Below the pieces are notes generated by a model. That model was not told the DNA's origin, did no database searches, and was given only the letters and a program-made list of their open reading frames with translations. Shown here in pieces: positions 53,201 to 61,436 of a DNA stretch of 64,000 nt. The position numbers and the translations under genes were made by a program. The stretch's first letter is position 1, and each line of letters opens with the position of its first letter. Source of the DNA: Flavobacterium sp. (GTDB lineage Bacteria; Bacteroidota; Bacteroidia; Flavobacteriales; Flavobacteriaceae); NCBI GenBank assembly GCA_016714905.1, contig JADKBW010000004.1, forward strand, positions 186,001-250,000. Direction: 5' to 3'.

Positions 53201-53629
53201 TGTCGCAGACAATTCGCGATCTTTCGGGGTTGCAGTTACGACTAATTGGGTGTTTTCTTTAAATCTTTTGGCAGTTTCTTTTACCACTGCGAAGGCTTCT
53301 GGAAGGATTTCGTTCAGTACTTTTTCAGATATTTCGTAGGCTTCTTTTTCTAAAGCATCGACGGAAGCGTATAGGTCTTCTCTTTTGTCGATGTCTTCGA
53401 TTGTATCAGCCTCTTGTAGCAAGGCGGCAATTTTACTGTCTTTTTCTGCACGCGCTTGTTTGATCTTTTCTTTAAATTGAGTCGTTTTTGCTCGTAATTC
53501 GTCATGAGACAAATTCGTCAAAGACGCTTCTATGGATTTTATTTTGGTGATGGTTCCTTGCAAAGCACCTACGTCTTTTTTGGATTTATCTCCTACAAAT
53601 ATTTTTAATATATCGTTAATGAAACTCAT
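50276..53629 (-). CDS. secA: SecA preprotein translocase ATPase
   Basis: 1117 residues, much longer than the 901 of E. coli, as usual in Bacteroidota because of internal insertions. Walker A AEMQTGEGKTLVATLPLYL (about 185), helicase motif II DEVDSVLIDDARTPLIISG, GMTGTAVTEAGELWQIY, ATNMAGRGTDIKLSPE, and GRAGRQGDVGSSQFYVSLEDNLMRLFGS. The extra segment with ENQYMQDNNRDMHKVDEALYFVIEEKNNQVELTDNG lies near 400-440. The C-terminus (after QQSAPAIQE) is long and ends SGEWVIVNE; no CxCx8CH zinc tail is visible, so any SecB contact must differ from E. coli. It threads preproteins through SecYEG. Intact. Confidence 0.96.
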   Translation of the reverse strand: MSFINDILKIFVGDKSKKDVGALQGTITKIKSIEASLTNLSHDELRAKTTQFKEKIKQARAEKDSKIAALLQEADTIEDIDKREDLYASVDALEKEAYEISEKVLNEILPEAFAVVKETAKRFKENTQLVVTATPKDRELSATKSYINIVGDTAVWANSWNAAGKEITWDMIHYDVQLIGGMVLHSGKIAEMQTGEGKTLVATLPLYLNALTGNGVHLVTVNDYLAKRDSTWKAPLFEFHGLTVECIDNYQPNTEERRKAYNADITYGTNNEFGFDYLRDNMAHSPEDLVQRKHNYAIVDEVDSVLIDDARTPLIISGPVPQGDRHEFNELKPKIENLVQLQRQLSNGFLTEAKRLVKEGNMKDGGFNLLRAYRSLPKNKALIKFLSEEGIKQLLQKTENQYMQDNNRDMHKVDEALYFVIEEKNNQVELTDNGVKFLSSDTDENFFLLPDIGTEIARIEKLGLEKDKEAEEKEKLFQDFSIKSERIHTLTQLLKAYSLFEKDVEYVIMDNKILIVDEQTGRIMDGRRYSDGLHQAIEAKENVKIEAATQTFATVTLQNYFRMYSKLAGMTGTAVTEAGELWQIYKLDVVEIPTNRPMARKDKEDLIYKTTREKFNAVIEDVTELSKAGRPVLIGTTSVEISELLSRMLKMRNIQHNVLNAKMHKQEAQIVEEAGKPGVVTIATNMAGRGTDIKLSPEVKAAGGLAIVGTERHDSRRVDRQLRGRAGRQGDVGSSQFYVSLEDNLMRLFGSERVAKVMDRMGLKEGEVIQHSMMTKSIERAQKKVEENNFGVRKRLLEYDDVMNAQREVVYKRRRHALHGERLKVDIANMMYDTSEVIVASNKATNDFKNFEFELIRYFSITAPVSESEFERLSEVELAGKVYKAALEFYNAKTERSAREALPIIKNVYEDQNNQFERIVVPFTDGIKTLNVVTDLKKAYETEGRQLVADFEKNITLAIVDEAWKKHLRKMDELKQSVQLAVHEQKDPLLIYKFEAYNLFSSMLNGVNKEVISFLFKGDLPQQSAPAIQEARQVKVKENYKTSKDEIPNSDSLAAENREAGQTQQRQVTETIVREMPKINRNDTVTIKHIMSGKTDTMKYKKAESMINSGEWVIVNE

Positions 53630-53663
53630 AATTGGGTGTATAAAAGGGTATTGATAAAGTGCG

Positions 53664-53671
53664 CAAATTTA
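53664..53671 (-). promoter_or_regulatory. -7 box for secA
   Basis: On the minus strand TAAATTTG, about 35 bases before the secA ATG. No matching TTG at the -33 distance. Confidence 0.4.
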
Positions 53672-53704
53672 AACAAAAAAAAAAGCCTCGTGAGAGACTT
53701 TTCA
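53672..53704 (-). terminator. Terminator of the DUF2795 gene
   Basis: On the minus strand AGTCTC-TCAC-GAGGCT followed by T10: a 6-bp stem with one mismatch and a long T run. Confidence 0.7.
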
Positions 53705-53721
53705 TGGGTTTTATTATTTTT

Positions 53722-53943
53722 TTAATACTCATCCTCGTTCCAAAGGTAATCTTCGTCGGTTGGATAATCAGGCCAAATTTCTTCCATCGATTCGTATAGC
53801 TCGCCTTCGTCCTCTATTGATTGTAGGTTTTCTACAACCTCAAGCGGCGCACCAGCTCTAATAGCATAGTCAATTAATTCATCTTTGGTTGCAGGCCAAG
53901 GAGCATCACTCAAATACGACGCTAATTCTAATGTCCAATACAT
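53722..53943 (-). CDS. DUF2795-family protein
   Basis: 73 residues, acidic: ELASYLSDAPWPATKDELIDYAIRAGAPLEVVENLQSIEDEGELYESMEEIWPDYP ends in DEDYLWNEDEY. The helical SDAPWPATKDELIDYA...GAPLEVVENL matches DUF2795, a small domain of unknown function. It has its own promoter (TTG-N19-TATTTTTG) and terminator, so it is probably a single-gene unit. Confidence 0.85.
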   Translation of the reverse strand: MYWTLELASYLSDAPWPATKDELIDYAIRAGAPLEVVENLQSIEDEGELYESMEEIWPDYPTDEDYLWNEDEY

Positions 53944-53966
53944 CTTCTTTCGATTTATAGTTTGTG

Positions 53967-53996
53967 CAAAAATAATTTTTTTACTGAAAGAGTCAA
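53967..53996 (-). promoter_or_regulatory. Promoter of the DUF2795 gene
   Basis: On the minus strand TTG (complement of 53994-53996), 19-base spacer, TATTTTTG (complement of 53967-53974), 23 bases before the start. Exact fit to the flavobacterial consensus. Confidence 0.78.
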
Positions 53997-54216
53997 GTAA
54001 AAATTGATTTATTTTAAAATAAAGTTAAGAACGTGGTTTATTAAATTCCAAAAAGGAAAATTTCAAATACCAAATTTGGGTTGTTTTAAATTCTAAAAAA
54101 GCAAATTCTAAATCCCAAAAAGTCATTTTTTTAAATGACCGTCAATATTGGATTTTAGCTTCGCTCCGTTCGGCTGTGCCTCGGGTGGAATTTCAATATT
54201 GGAATTTACTTTAATT

Positions 54217-54786
54217 TTATTTTCGTGGAATCCATTTCACTTCATCCGCTTTAAGGTCGGAAGTCAACTTCCGTGCCAGCACAAAAAGGTAGTCAGAAAG
54301 TCGGTTGAGGTACTTAATAGCGATGGGGGCAACAGGTTCAATATGATCTAGATGCACCGCCAAACGCTCGGCCCGTCTGCAAACGCAACGCGCAATATGA
54401 CAATATGACACGGTTGTGTGGCCGCCTGGCAAAACGAAATGCGTCATTTGAGGCAAACTATCTTCCATCGCATCAATTTCGTTTTCTAACAATTCGATAT
54501 CGGTTTCGACAATTCCGAGATTTTGCAAACGAAGTTCACCATTTTTCATCACTTCCTTTTCGGGAGGTGTGGCCAAAATAGCGCCGACAGTAAACAAACG
54601 ATCTTGTATTTCAATCAAAATGTCTTTGTAATGCGAATTCATTTCCTGATCGCGAATCAATCCGATATAGGAATTTAGTTCATCAACGGTTCCGTAACTG
54701 TCAATTCTGATGTGATCTTTTGGTACGCGTGTGCCACCAAAAAGGGCAGTGGTTCCGGAGTCACCGGTTTTTGTATAAACTTTCAT
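54217..54786 (-). CDS. Cob(I)yrinic acid a,c-diamide adenosyltransferase (PduO type)
   Basis: 189 residues. KVYTKTGDSGTTALFGGTRVPKDHIRIDSYGTVDELNS is the PduO signature with the ATP-binding TKTGDxGTT loop. LPGGHTTVSYCHIARCVCRRAERL and YLNRLSDYLFVLAR complete the fold. It makes adenosylcobalamin, the cofactor of methylmalonyl-CoA mutase, and so links to meaB at 44-45 kb. Intact. The region between it and DUF2795 (53997-54216) has no gene. Confidence 0.94.
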   Translation of the reverse strand: MKVYTKTGDSGTTALFGGTRVPKDHIRIDSYGTVDELNSYIGLIRDQEMNSHYKDILIEIQDRLFTVGAILATPPEKEVMKNGELRLQNLGIVETDIELLENEIDAMEDSLPQMTHFVLPGGHTTVSYCHIARCVCRRAERLAVHLDHIEPVAPIAIKYLNRLSDYLFVLARKLTSDLKADEVKWIPRK

Positions 54787-54832
54787 TTTTTCTGAGTTGC
54801 TGAGTTTAGAGTTGCTAAGTTACTGAGTTTTA

Positions 54833-55689
54833 TTAATAGATTAATTTTAAAATAGAATTGACGAATCGTTGCAATGAGCCTTCGCTATAATTGAAATACA
54901 AATCCGGCTCGATGCATTCCACTTCCATCAATTGGATGTGGTTGTTGATGATGATTCCATCTACTCGAGCGTATAAAAGGTTGTTCGGAAAGGTATCGAC
55001 AATTTTTGTGCTTGTTGAATTAGTTTGGCACTTGGACTGAGTGAAGTATAAACTCCGCCGAACTGCACTTGAATTCGAAAATCTCCAGCCGCTGGTTTTT
55101 TGTTGACGGCATGGGAGTATTTTTTATTGAAGAAAATTAAGGACGTTTCGCCCTCGGTTTCAATTTCAGGTTTGAATTCTTGTAACAGTAAATCTTTTTC
55201 AGACGCAATGGTTTGGTATTTTTGGTTGATTTCTTCAATGTTAGCTACCTCAAAAACTTCAGTGAGATATGAACCAGCGGAAAAAGCAGGTTTGATGACG
55301 GCTTTTTTCCAGTGTGGTGGAATGATTTCCGCAAGATGAAGTTGCTTTGTTTTTTCAATAAAAACTGTTGGAATAATTGCGATGTCTTGGTTTTGTACGT
55401 CCCGCAAATAGAATTTGTGTTTGTTTTGCTCGATGATATCTATCGAATTCAACGTTTTGATTCCGAGTTTTTTGATTGTCGATAGCCACAAATTAAATTG
55501 AGATTCTTTTTCGTAATAATCCCAAGTGTTTCTGAAAATGAGATAATCGAAATCGGTCCAAATGACGTCTGGATTGTCCCAAATCACTGCTTCAGCAACG
55601 ATATTGTGTTTCGCTAATTCTGGAATCAATAATTGATCGGCTGGCGTTAAGTCGGGGAGTCGTTGGCAGGTGAGTAAACCTATTTTCAT
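54833..55689 (-). CDS. ATP-grasp (RimK-like) protein, frame broken near 55005
   Basis: About 285 residues when repaired. KIGLLTCQRLPDLTPADQLLIPEL, an IFRNTWDYYE motif, and an ATP-grasp core with KAVIKPAFSAGSYLTEVF, DLLLQEFKPEIETEGETSLIFFNKKYSHAVNKKPAAGDFRIQVQFGG. The frame breaks at about 55005: one A more in the A5 run gives AQKIVDTFPNNLLYARVDGIIINNHIQLMEVECIEPDLYFNYSEGS, whose RVD..LMEVECIEPDLYF is the usual ATP-grasp end. It ligates an amine to a carboxylate, but the substrate is unknown. I think the break is a sequencing error. Confidence 0.85.
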
Positions 55690-55754
55690 TTGGAATTTTT
55701 AGATTGAAGGTATCAAGTTAGCGATTGAAATTTACTACAATAAAGGAATTATAG

Positions 55755-56131
55755 TTACATCAAATTTTCTTTTACAATATAAAAGCCAATGATTTCATTT
55801 TGTGCATTCATTGAAATTCTAATGATGCCACTTCCAAATTCAAAATTCGCAATATATTGTGCTTTTGATTTTAGTTTACTTTCTTGATAGTTTGTCAATT
55901 CAGTTGATCGCAAAGATCCTCGTTCGTTTTTTACTCTAGAAAAGAAATCAAAATACTGCTTTTTGGTACGTGCCTTTTTCATTTTTGCTGAAAACGAAGC
56001 GTAGATTTTTTCAAAGTCATTATTGTTGTAATTTATCGTAAACGACGTGATGGCGTTCTGCTGCATTTGATTTTGCGCCAATCCAACAACGATATTACCT
56101 AAGAAAACAGTAAAACAAAAATCTTTTTCAT
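55755..56131 (-). CDS. Small exported protein, frame broken in the signal peptide
   Basis: About 125 residues. Read from ATG 56131, MKKIFVLLF begins a signal peptide, but the frame then closes; one T added to the T run at about 56105 gives MKKIFVLLFFLGNIVVGLAQNQMQQN, a normal signal peptide. The mature part (SFTINYNNNDFEKIYASFSAKMKKARTKKQYFDFFSRV...AQYIANFEFGSGIIRISMNAQNEIIGFYI) looks like a small NTF2-like or DUF3887-like domain. Function unknown. Confidence 0.65.
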
Positions 56132-56236
56132 CAGAATAATTTAGAGGATTCAAGGTACAATAGTAAAGATAATAATGGATTGTATGAATTTGAGATTTTA
56201 TCCTATTTTCAGAAATTATTCAATCTTGCGGTCGAG

Positions 56237-56311
56237 TCCTAGCCCTGATTGTAGCCGGCATCCTCGGAGCAAAGCGGAGAGATAAAGGCGAAAAGCAGGA
56301 TTAAGCTCCTA
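56237..56311 (-). repeat. Dispersed stem-loop element, copy H
   Basis: On the minus strand TAGGAGCTTAATCCTGCTTT ... TATCTCTCCGC-TTTGCTCCGAGGATGCCGG ... AGGGCTAGGA. A short central stem (CTCTCCGC with the GCTCCGAGG side), related to copy E. Confidence 0.8.
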
Positions 56312-56317
56312 AAAAAA

Positions 56318-57004
56318 TTACTTCGACGTATCGCTTTCTACCATGCCGTCTCGCAATCGAATGACACGATAGGCGTAAGCAGCGATTTCTTCTTCGTGGG
56401 TTACTAAAATTACCGTATTTCCGTTTTTGTGAATATCGCCAAACAATTTCATGATTTCTTCGGAAGTCTTGCTGTCTAAATTTCCTGTTGGTTCGTCTGC
56501 CAAAATGATAGAAGGTTTGTTGACCATTGCTCTTGCAATCGCCACCCGTTGGCGCTGTCCACCTGATAATTGATTGGGTTGATGATCCATTCGGTCGGCG
56601 AGATTGACCTGAGCCAACACTTCAGTCGCGCGAATTTTACGCTCTGATTTTGAAAAACCAGCGTAGACCATCGGAAGCGCCACATTATCTAAAGCCGATG
56701 TTCTTGGCAAGAGATTAAAAGTTTGAAAAACAAAGCCAATTTCTTTGTTGCGGATTTCAGCCAGTTCGTCGTCGTGCATTTTGCTCACGTCCTTTTCGTT
56801 GAGAATATAACTGCCAGACGTGGGCGTATCAAGGCAACCGAGGATGTTCATCAGTGTTGATTTTCCTGATCCTGATGGTCCCATCAGTGCGACGTATTCG
56901 CCTTTGTTGATGATCAAATCGATGCCTTTCAGCACATAAACGGTTTCGTTTCCGAGTTGAAAATCGCGTTTGATATTGGTGATTTTGATTAATGGATTGG
57001 CCAT
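56318..57004 (-). CDS. LolD/MacB-type ABC transporter ATPase
   Basis: 228 residues. Walker A GPSGSGKSTLMNILG (about 41-55), Q-loop GFVFQTFNLLPRTSALDNV, signature LSGGQRQRVAIARAM, Walker B ILADEPTGNLDS, switch VTHEEEIAAYA. The sequence is of the LolD/MacB/FtsE type, which power lipoprotein release or tripartite efflux. No permease is adjacent in this window, so the partner is elsewhere. It is leftward and isolated. Confidence 0.92.
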   Translation of the reverse strand: MANPLIKITNIKRDFQLGNETVYVLKGIDLIINKGEYVALMGPSGSGKSTLMNILGCLDTPTSGSYILNEKDVSKMHDDELAEIRNKEIGFVFQTFNLLPRTSALDNVALPMVYAGFSKSERKIRATEVLAQVNLADRMDHQPNQLSGGQRQRVAIARAMVNKPSIILADEPTGNLDSKTSEEIMKLFGDIHKNGNTVILVTHEEEIAAYAYRVIRLRDGMVESDTSK

Positions 57005-57106
57005 TTGGAATTTGGAATTACGAATTGAGAATTACGAATTTAAAAGTACACAATTGATTTTAAAATCAGTCATTAGTGACGCAGATATTGATTTTGTTAC
57101 AGCGGG

Positions 57107-57899
57107 CTATACGCGAATCGTAAAATGCTCTTTTTCTTGTTCACTTCGAAAGAAAACCAATCCCCATTGAAAAGTGTCGATGGTGACTTTTACTTTCGGG
57201 TGTTTTTTGATGGTTTCCCAGGCTTCGGTCATGGCAGCGGACCAATGGATGTCATCGAAAATCCAAACGGTTTCGTTCGTGATGGTTGGTAATAGTAGTT
57301 CGAAATATTGTAGCGTGGCTTCTTTGGAGTGGTTGCCGTCGAAGTAGATCAGTTGTGGGTTGTAGGTTGTGGGTTGTAGGTTGCTGAGATAGGTGTTGAA
57401 TTCTGTTACTTGCAACTGAATGTTTTTAAGTTGGAATTTTTGAAAATTATCTTGTGCAATTCGAGCGGTTTCTTGACAACCTTCAAGAGTCGTGATTTTA
57501 GCTTTTGGATTGCCCAGTGATAAAGCCGAAGTAGCTAAACCTAAGGATGTTCCGATTTCTAAAATGGAATCGGGTTGGAAATAACGTGAAATTCGAAAAA
57601 GTAATTCCGCTCGTTTGGGAGTAATTCCGGCAGTTTGTGCAATTTTTGAAATAGGTCTTTTGACGGCGATTCGATTTAAAAACTCTGGAACCTGCGCCAA
57701 AGTCGGTGACTTCAATGCTGCTTTTGTTTTGCAAAAATTCGTTTCTGAACTTTTTAAGTGTTGTGTATTCTGGCTTCGAAGTCTTATCGTAAAAACATTT
57801 CGTCACCAAATCAAAAACAAATGGCGAATGCACCCCATGTTGATTTTTGGATTTCCAAAGAAATTGTAAATACGATCGAATAGAAAAAAGCAGTGTCAT
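57107..57899 (-). CDS. Class I SAM-dependent methyltransferase, frame broken near 57655
   Basis: About 264 residues when joined. From MTLLFSIRSYLQFLWKSKNQHGVHSPFVF (ATG 57899) to VTDFGAGSRVFKSNRRQ, then an A in the AAAA run near 57655 must be dropped to reach RPISKIAQTAGITPKRAELLFRISRYFQPDSILEIGTSLGLATSALSLGN, the SAM motif I. Further on, LIYFDGNHSKEATLQYFELLL and WSAAMTEAWETIKKH. The loop QPTTYNPQL before motif III is encoded by a word repeat. Probably an O-methyltransferase-like enzyme; substrate unknown. Confidence 0.82.
57352..57384. repeat. Word repeat (GTTGTAGGTTG) inside the methyltransferase
   Basis: GTTGTGGGTTGTAGGTTGTG and GGTTGTAGGTTG encode the in-frame peptide LQPTTYNPQ. The same words are typical of gaps between genes (for example CAACCTACAACT at about 33222). 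Confidence 0.55.
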
Positions 57900-57979
57900 G
57901 ATTTTAAAAAGTGAGGACAAATCTAAACAATCTGAAAGTGAATTTCTGCTAAACCGAAAGAGAATCCACAAAAATAGTC

Positions 57980-57987
57980 TAATTTTG
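57980..57987 (+). promoter_or_regulatory. -7 box for rimO
   Basis: TAATTTTG, 28 bases before the rimO ATG; -33 element not found. Confidence 0.4.
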
Positions 57988-58015
57988 CGCTCCTTAAAGA
58001 GAACAAAAAAAGTCT

Positions 58016-59317
58016 ATGAGAACCAAATCATTAAAGAAAAATAAAATCAATGTCATCACCCTTGGATGTTCTAAGAATGTGTATGATAGTGAAGTATTGA
58101 TGGGCCAATTGCGCGCCAACGGAAAAGACGTCGTGCATGAGCAAGAAGGCAATATCGTGGTCATCAATACCTGTGGATTTATTGACAATGCCAAAGCGGA
58201 ATTGGTCAATATGATTTTGGAATATGCCGATAAGAAAGAACGCGGCATCGTAGATAAAGTTTTTGTGACCGGCTGTTTGTCGGAACGTTATCGTCCGGAT
58301 TTGGAGAAAGAAATTCCCAACGTCGACCAGTATTTTGGAACAACCGAATTGCCTCAATTATTGAAAGCGTTAGGTGCTGATTATAAACATGAATTGTTAG
58401 GAGAACGTTTGACGACCACTCCAAAAAACTACGCCTATTTGAAAATTGCTGAAGGTTGTGACAGACCCTGCAGCTTTTGTGCGATTCCATTAATGCGTGG
58501 CAAACACGTTTCCCAACCCATTGAAAAATTAGTGAAAGAAGCGGAAGGTTTGGCTCGTGATGGCGTGAAAGAATTGATTTTGATTGCACAAGATTTGACC
58601 TATTACGGTTTAGATATTTATAAAAAAAGAAACTTAGGCGAATTGCTCGAAGCTTTAGTCAAAGTGGAAGGCATCGAATGGATTCGCTTGCACTACGCAT
58701 TTCCAACAGGTTTCCCGATGGATGTTTTAGACATTATGAAACGGGAACCGAAGATTTGCAATTACATCGATATTCCACTGCAACATATTTCCGATTCGAT
58801 TCTAAAATCGATGCGCCGCGGAACGACTAAAGAAAAAACAACGAAATTATTGCAAGATTTCCGTGCGGCGGTTCCTGGAATGGCAATTCGAACCACTTTG
58901 ATTGTGGGTTATCCTGGTGAAACACAGGAAGATTTCGAAATTCTAAAGGATTTTGTACAAGAAATGAAATTCGACCGAATGGGTTGTTTTGCCTATTCAC
59001 ACGAAGAAAATACGCATGCTTATTTATTAGAAGATGACGTGCCTGAAGAAGTGAAAAAAGCACGTGCCGAAGAAATTATGGAACTGCAATCGCAAATTTC
59101 TTGGGACTTAAATCAAGAAAAGGTTGGTCAAGTTTTCAAGTGTATAATCGACAGAAAAGAAGGCGCTCACTTTGTGGGAAGAACTGAATTTGATAGTCCA
59201 GATGTGGATAATGAGGTTTTAATCGACGCTTCTAAACATTATATGAAAACGGGCGATTTTGCGATGATTAAAATAACAGAAGCAACCGAATTCGATTTAT
59301 ACGGAGAACCAGCTTAA
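58016..59317 (+). CDS. rimO: Ribosomal protein S12 methylthiotransferase RimO
   Basis: 433 residues, a radical-SAM enzyme that adds a methylthio group to an Asp of S12. The UPF0004 domain cysteines are at 18, 53 and 87 (TLGCSKN, NTCGFID, TGCLSE). The radical-SAM triplet CDRPCSFC has cysteines at 148, 152 and 155. HYAFPTGFPMD, YIDIPLQHISDSILKSMRRG and IVGYPGETQEDF follow. A TRAM domain closes the protein (about 370-433, VGQVFKCIIDRKEGAHFVGR). Intact. Confidence 0.96.
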   Translation: MRTKSLKKNKINVITLGCSKNVYDSEVLMGQLRANGKDVVHEQEGNIVVINTCGFIDNAKAELVNMILEYADKKERGIVDKVFVTGCLSERYRPDLEKEIPNVDQYFGTTELPQLLKALGADYKHELLGERLTTTPKNYAYLKIAEGCDRPCSFCAIPLMRGKHVSQPIEKLVKEAEGLARDGVKELILIAQDLTYYGLDIYKKRNLGELLEALVKVEGIEWIRLHYAFPTGFPMDVLDIMKREPKICNYIDIPLQHISDSILKSMRRGTTKEKTTKLLQDFRAAVPGMAIRTTLIVGYPGETQEDFEILKDFVQEMKFDRMGCFAYSHEENTHAYLLEDDVPEEVKKARAEEIMELQSQISWDLNQEKVGQVFKCIIDRKEGAHFVGRTEFDSPDVDNEVLIDASKHYMKTGDFAMIKITEATEFDLYGEPA

Positions 59318-59360
59318 AGGTGACTAATTGTCTATTATCTTTTAATAACCTTTTTAATTT

Positions 59361-59438
59361 TCTTATATGCCCTTATATGCCTTAAATGGTTAATTTTTTT
59401 TCGAACCATATAAGGAATTTAAGAGCATTTAAGACTTT
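59361..59438. repeat. Hairpin family (CTTATATG..CCATATAAGG)
   Basis: TTATATGCCCTTATATGCCTTAAATGGTTAA ... GAACCATATAAGGAATTTAAG: arms are imperfectly complementary. The same family as the strong hairpins at 40175-40228 and 40501-40554. Confidence 0.6.
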
Positions 59439-59469
59439 AGCCCCGAACTTTATGAATATCCGTTTCTAA

Positions 59470-61332
59470 CTATCCCTCAATCTTCGCCGAAAGTTCAAAC
59501 CAACGTTCTTCTTTCTCCTCGATTTTTTTGATGATGACTTCGAGTTCTTTAGCTTTGCTCGCTATCGCATCGTCTGTCACTTTTCCGTCTGAAAACAATT
59601 GTTCGATTTGCTTCTTTTCGTATTCCAAATCTTTGATTTCACGCTCAATTTTTTGAAACTCTTTTTGCTCGTTAAAGCTCAAGCCTGACGTATTATTTTG
59701 TTGTTTCCAATCTTTCTTTTCGGATTTGTTTTCCTCTTTTTGAGCGACATCAGCGCTGTCTTCATACGCTCTAAAATCGGAATAGTTTCCAGGGAAATCT
59801 TCGATGACGCCATCGCCTCGAAATACAAACAAGTGATCGACAATCTTGTCCATAAAATAACGGTCGTGAGAAACCACCAATAAACAACCGGGATAATCTA
59901 ACAGGAAACTTTCCAATACATTTAGCGTCACAATATCCAAATCATTTGTAGGTTCATCGAGAATCAAAAAGTTAGGATTCTGAATCAAAACCGTACACAA
60001 ATACAACCGTTTCAATTCACCGCCACTCAATTTTTCTACATAATCATGTTGCTTTTTGCGGTCGAATAAAAAGCGCTCCAACAACTGCCCCGCGGAAATG
60101 ATTTTTCCTTTCGCAAGTGGAATAAACTCACCGTATTCTTTAATAATATCAATTACTTTCTGTCCCGGTTTCGGATTGATGCCGCTTTGGGTGTAATAAC
60201 CTATTTTAATGGTGTCGCCTTTGATGACTTTGCCGCTATCTAACGGAATCGTACCTGTAATCAAATTCAAAAACGTCGACTTTCCCGTTCCGTTTTTTCC
60301 AATAATCCCGATGCGTTCCGCGCGTTGAAAATCGAAATTAAATCCATCTAAAATCACACGGTCTTTGAATTTTTTCGACACTTTGTGCATCTCAATAATC
60401 TTGCTACCCATGCGCTCCATATTGATTTCAAGCTCGACGACATTTTCTTTCCGTCGACTTTCCGCTTTCTGCTTAATCACGTAAAAATCGTCCTGACGCG
60501 ATTTCGATTTGGTCGTTCGCGCTTTCGGTTGACGACGCATCCACGCCAATTCCTTAACGAATAAGTTCTGCGCTTTGTCAATACTCGAATTTTCGGAAGC
60601 AATGCGCTCTTCTTTTTTCTCTAAATAGTACGAATAATTGCCTTTGTATTGATAGAGTTTTCCGTTATCCAATTCGATAATTTCATTACAAACACGTTCC
60701 AAAAAGAAACGGTCGTGCGTCACCATAAACAACGTAATATTTTCTTTGGCAAAGTAACTTTCCAACCATTCAATCATTTCTAAATCGAGGTGATTCGTAG
60801 GTTCATCAAGAATTAATAAGTCCGGACGATTGATCAAAATGATTGCTAAGGAGAGTCTTTTTTTCTGTCCACCAGACATGTTTTTCACTTTCAATTTAAA
60901 GTCTTCCAACTTCAATTTGAATAAAATCTGTTTGAATTGCGTTTCAAAATCCCAAGCATTGTGCTGATCCATGAGGTCAAAAGCACGCTGATACGCTTCT
61001 TCATCTTCCGGATGTTCCAGCGCTTTTTCATACTGTTCGATGATTTTCAGCACTTCATTATCCGAAGCGAAAATACTTTCCTCAATCGTCAATTCATCTT
61101 GCAGATTCGGCGTTTGAGATAGAAACGCCATCTTAATGTCTTTCCGCAAAACCACTTTTCCAGCATCGGGTTCATCCTCGCCCGTGATAATATTCATAAT
61201 GCACGTTTTTCCAGAACCATTCTTGGCGATGAAAGCAATTTTCTGGTCTTTATTAATGCCAAAAGACAGGTCGGAAAACAAAGTGCGCTCGCCAAACGAT
61301 TTCGAAATATTTTCTACGGATAAGTAATTCAC
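59470..61332 (-). CDS. ABC-F family ATPase (Uup type)
   Basis: 620 residues. Cassette 1: AKNGSGKTC (a Cys after the P-loop Thr, close to the usual GKT/S), MSGGQKKRLSLA, LLILDEPTNHLDL. A linker with WMRRQPKARTTKSKSRQDDF follows. Cassette 2: GKNGTGKSTF, LSGGELKRLYL, FLILDEPTNDLDI. A C-terminal coiled coil (about 555-620, EFQKIEREIKDLEYEKKQIEQLF) is typical of Uup and binds DNA or nucleic acid. It is leftward and ends 150 bases after the convergent rimO. Second ABC-F in this window. Confidence 0.93.
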   Translation of the reverse strand: MNYLSVENISKSFGERTLFSDLSFGINKDQKIAFIAKNGSGKTCIMNIITGEDEPDAGKVVLRKDIKMAFLSQTPNLQDELTIEESIFASDNEVLKIIEQYEKALEHPEDEEAYQRAFDLMDQHNAWDFETQFKQILFKLKLEDFKLKVKNMSGGQKKRLSLAIILINRPDLLILDEPTNHLDLEMIEWLESYFAKENITLFMVTHDRFFLERVCNEIIELDNGKLYQYKGNYSYYLEKKEERIASENSSIDKAQNLFVKELAWMRRQPKARTTKSKSRQDDFYVIKQKAESRRKENVVELEINMERMGSKIIEMHKVSKKFKDRVILDGFNFDFQRAERIGIIGKNGTGKSTFLNLITGTIPLDSGKVIKGDTIKIGYYTQSGINPKPGQKVIDIIKEYGEFIPLAKGKIISAGQLLERFLFDRKKQHDYVEKLSGGELKRLYLCTVLIQNPNFLILDEPTNDLDIVTLNVLESFLLDYPGCLLVVSHDRYFMDKIVDHLFVFRGDGVIEDFPGNYSDFRAYEDSADVAQKEENKSEKKDWKQQNNTSGLSFNEQKEFQKIEREIKDLEYEKKQIEQLFSDGKVTDDAIASKAKELEVIIKKIEEKEERWFELSAKIEG

Positions 61333-61361
61333 AGGTGTAATTTTTGCGCAAAAGTAAGTGT

Positions 61362-61433
61362 TCCAATTGATAATTGATAATTAACAATTGACAATTAAGC
61401 CCATTATCAATTATCAATTGTCAATTATCAATT
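61362..61433. repeat. ATTGATAATT inverted word repeat
   Basis: CAATTGATAATTGATAATTAACAATTGAC... pairs with CAATTATCAATTGTCAATTATCAATT. It stands directly before element copy I. Confidence 0.7.
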
Positions 61434-61436
61434 AAT

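Noticed and set aside
61362..61433. Possible attachment site or origin (ATTGATAATT words)
   Set aside because: No integrase, dnaA or DnaA-box pattern nearby; it fits the word-arm pattern of the dispersed element.
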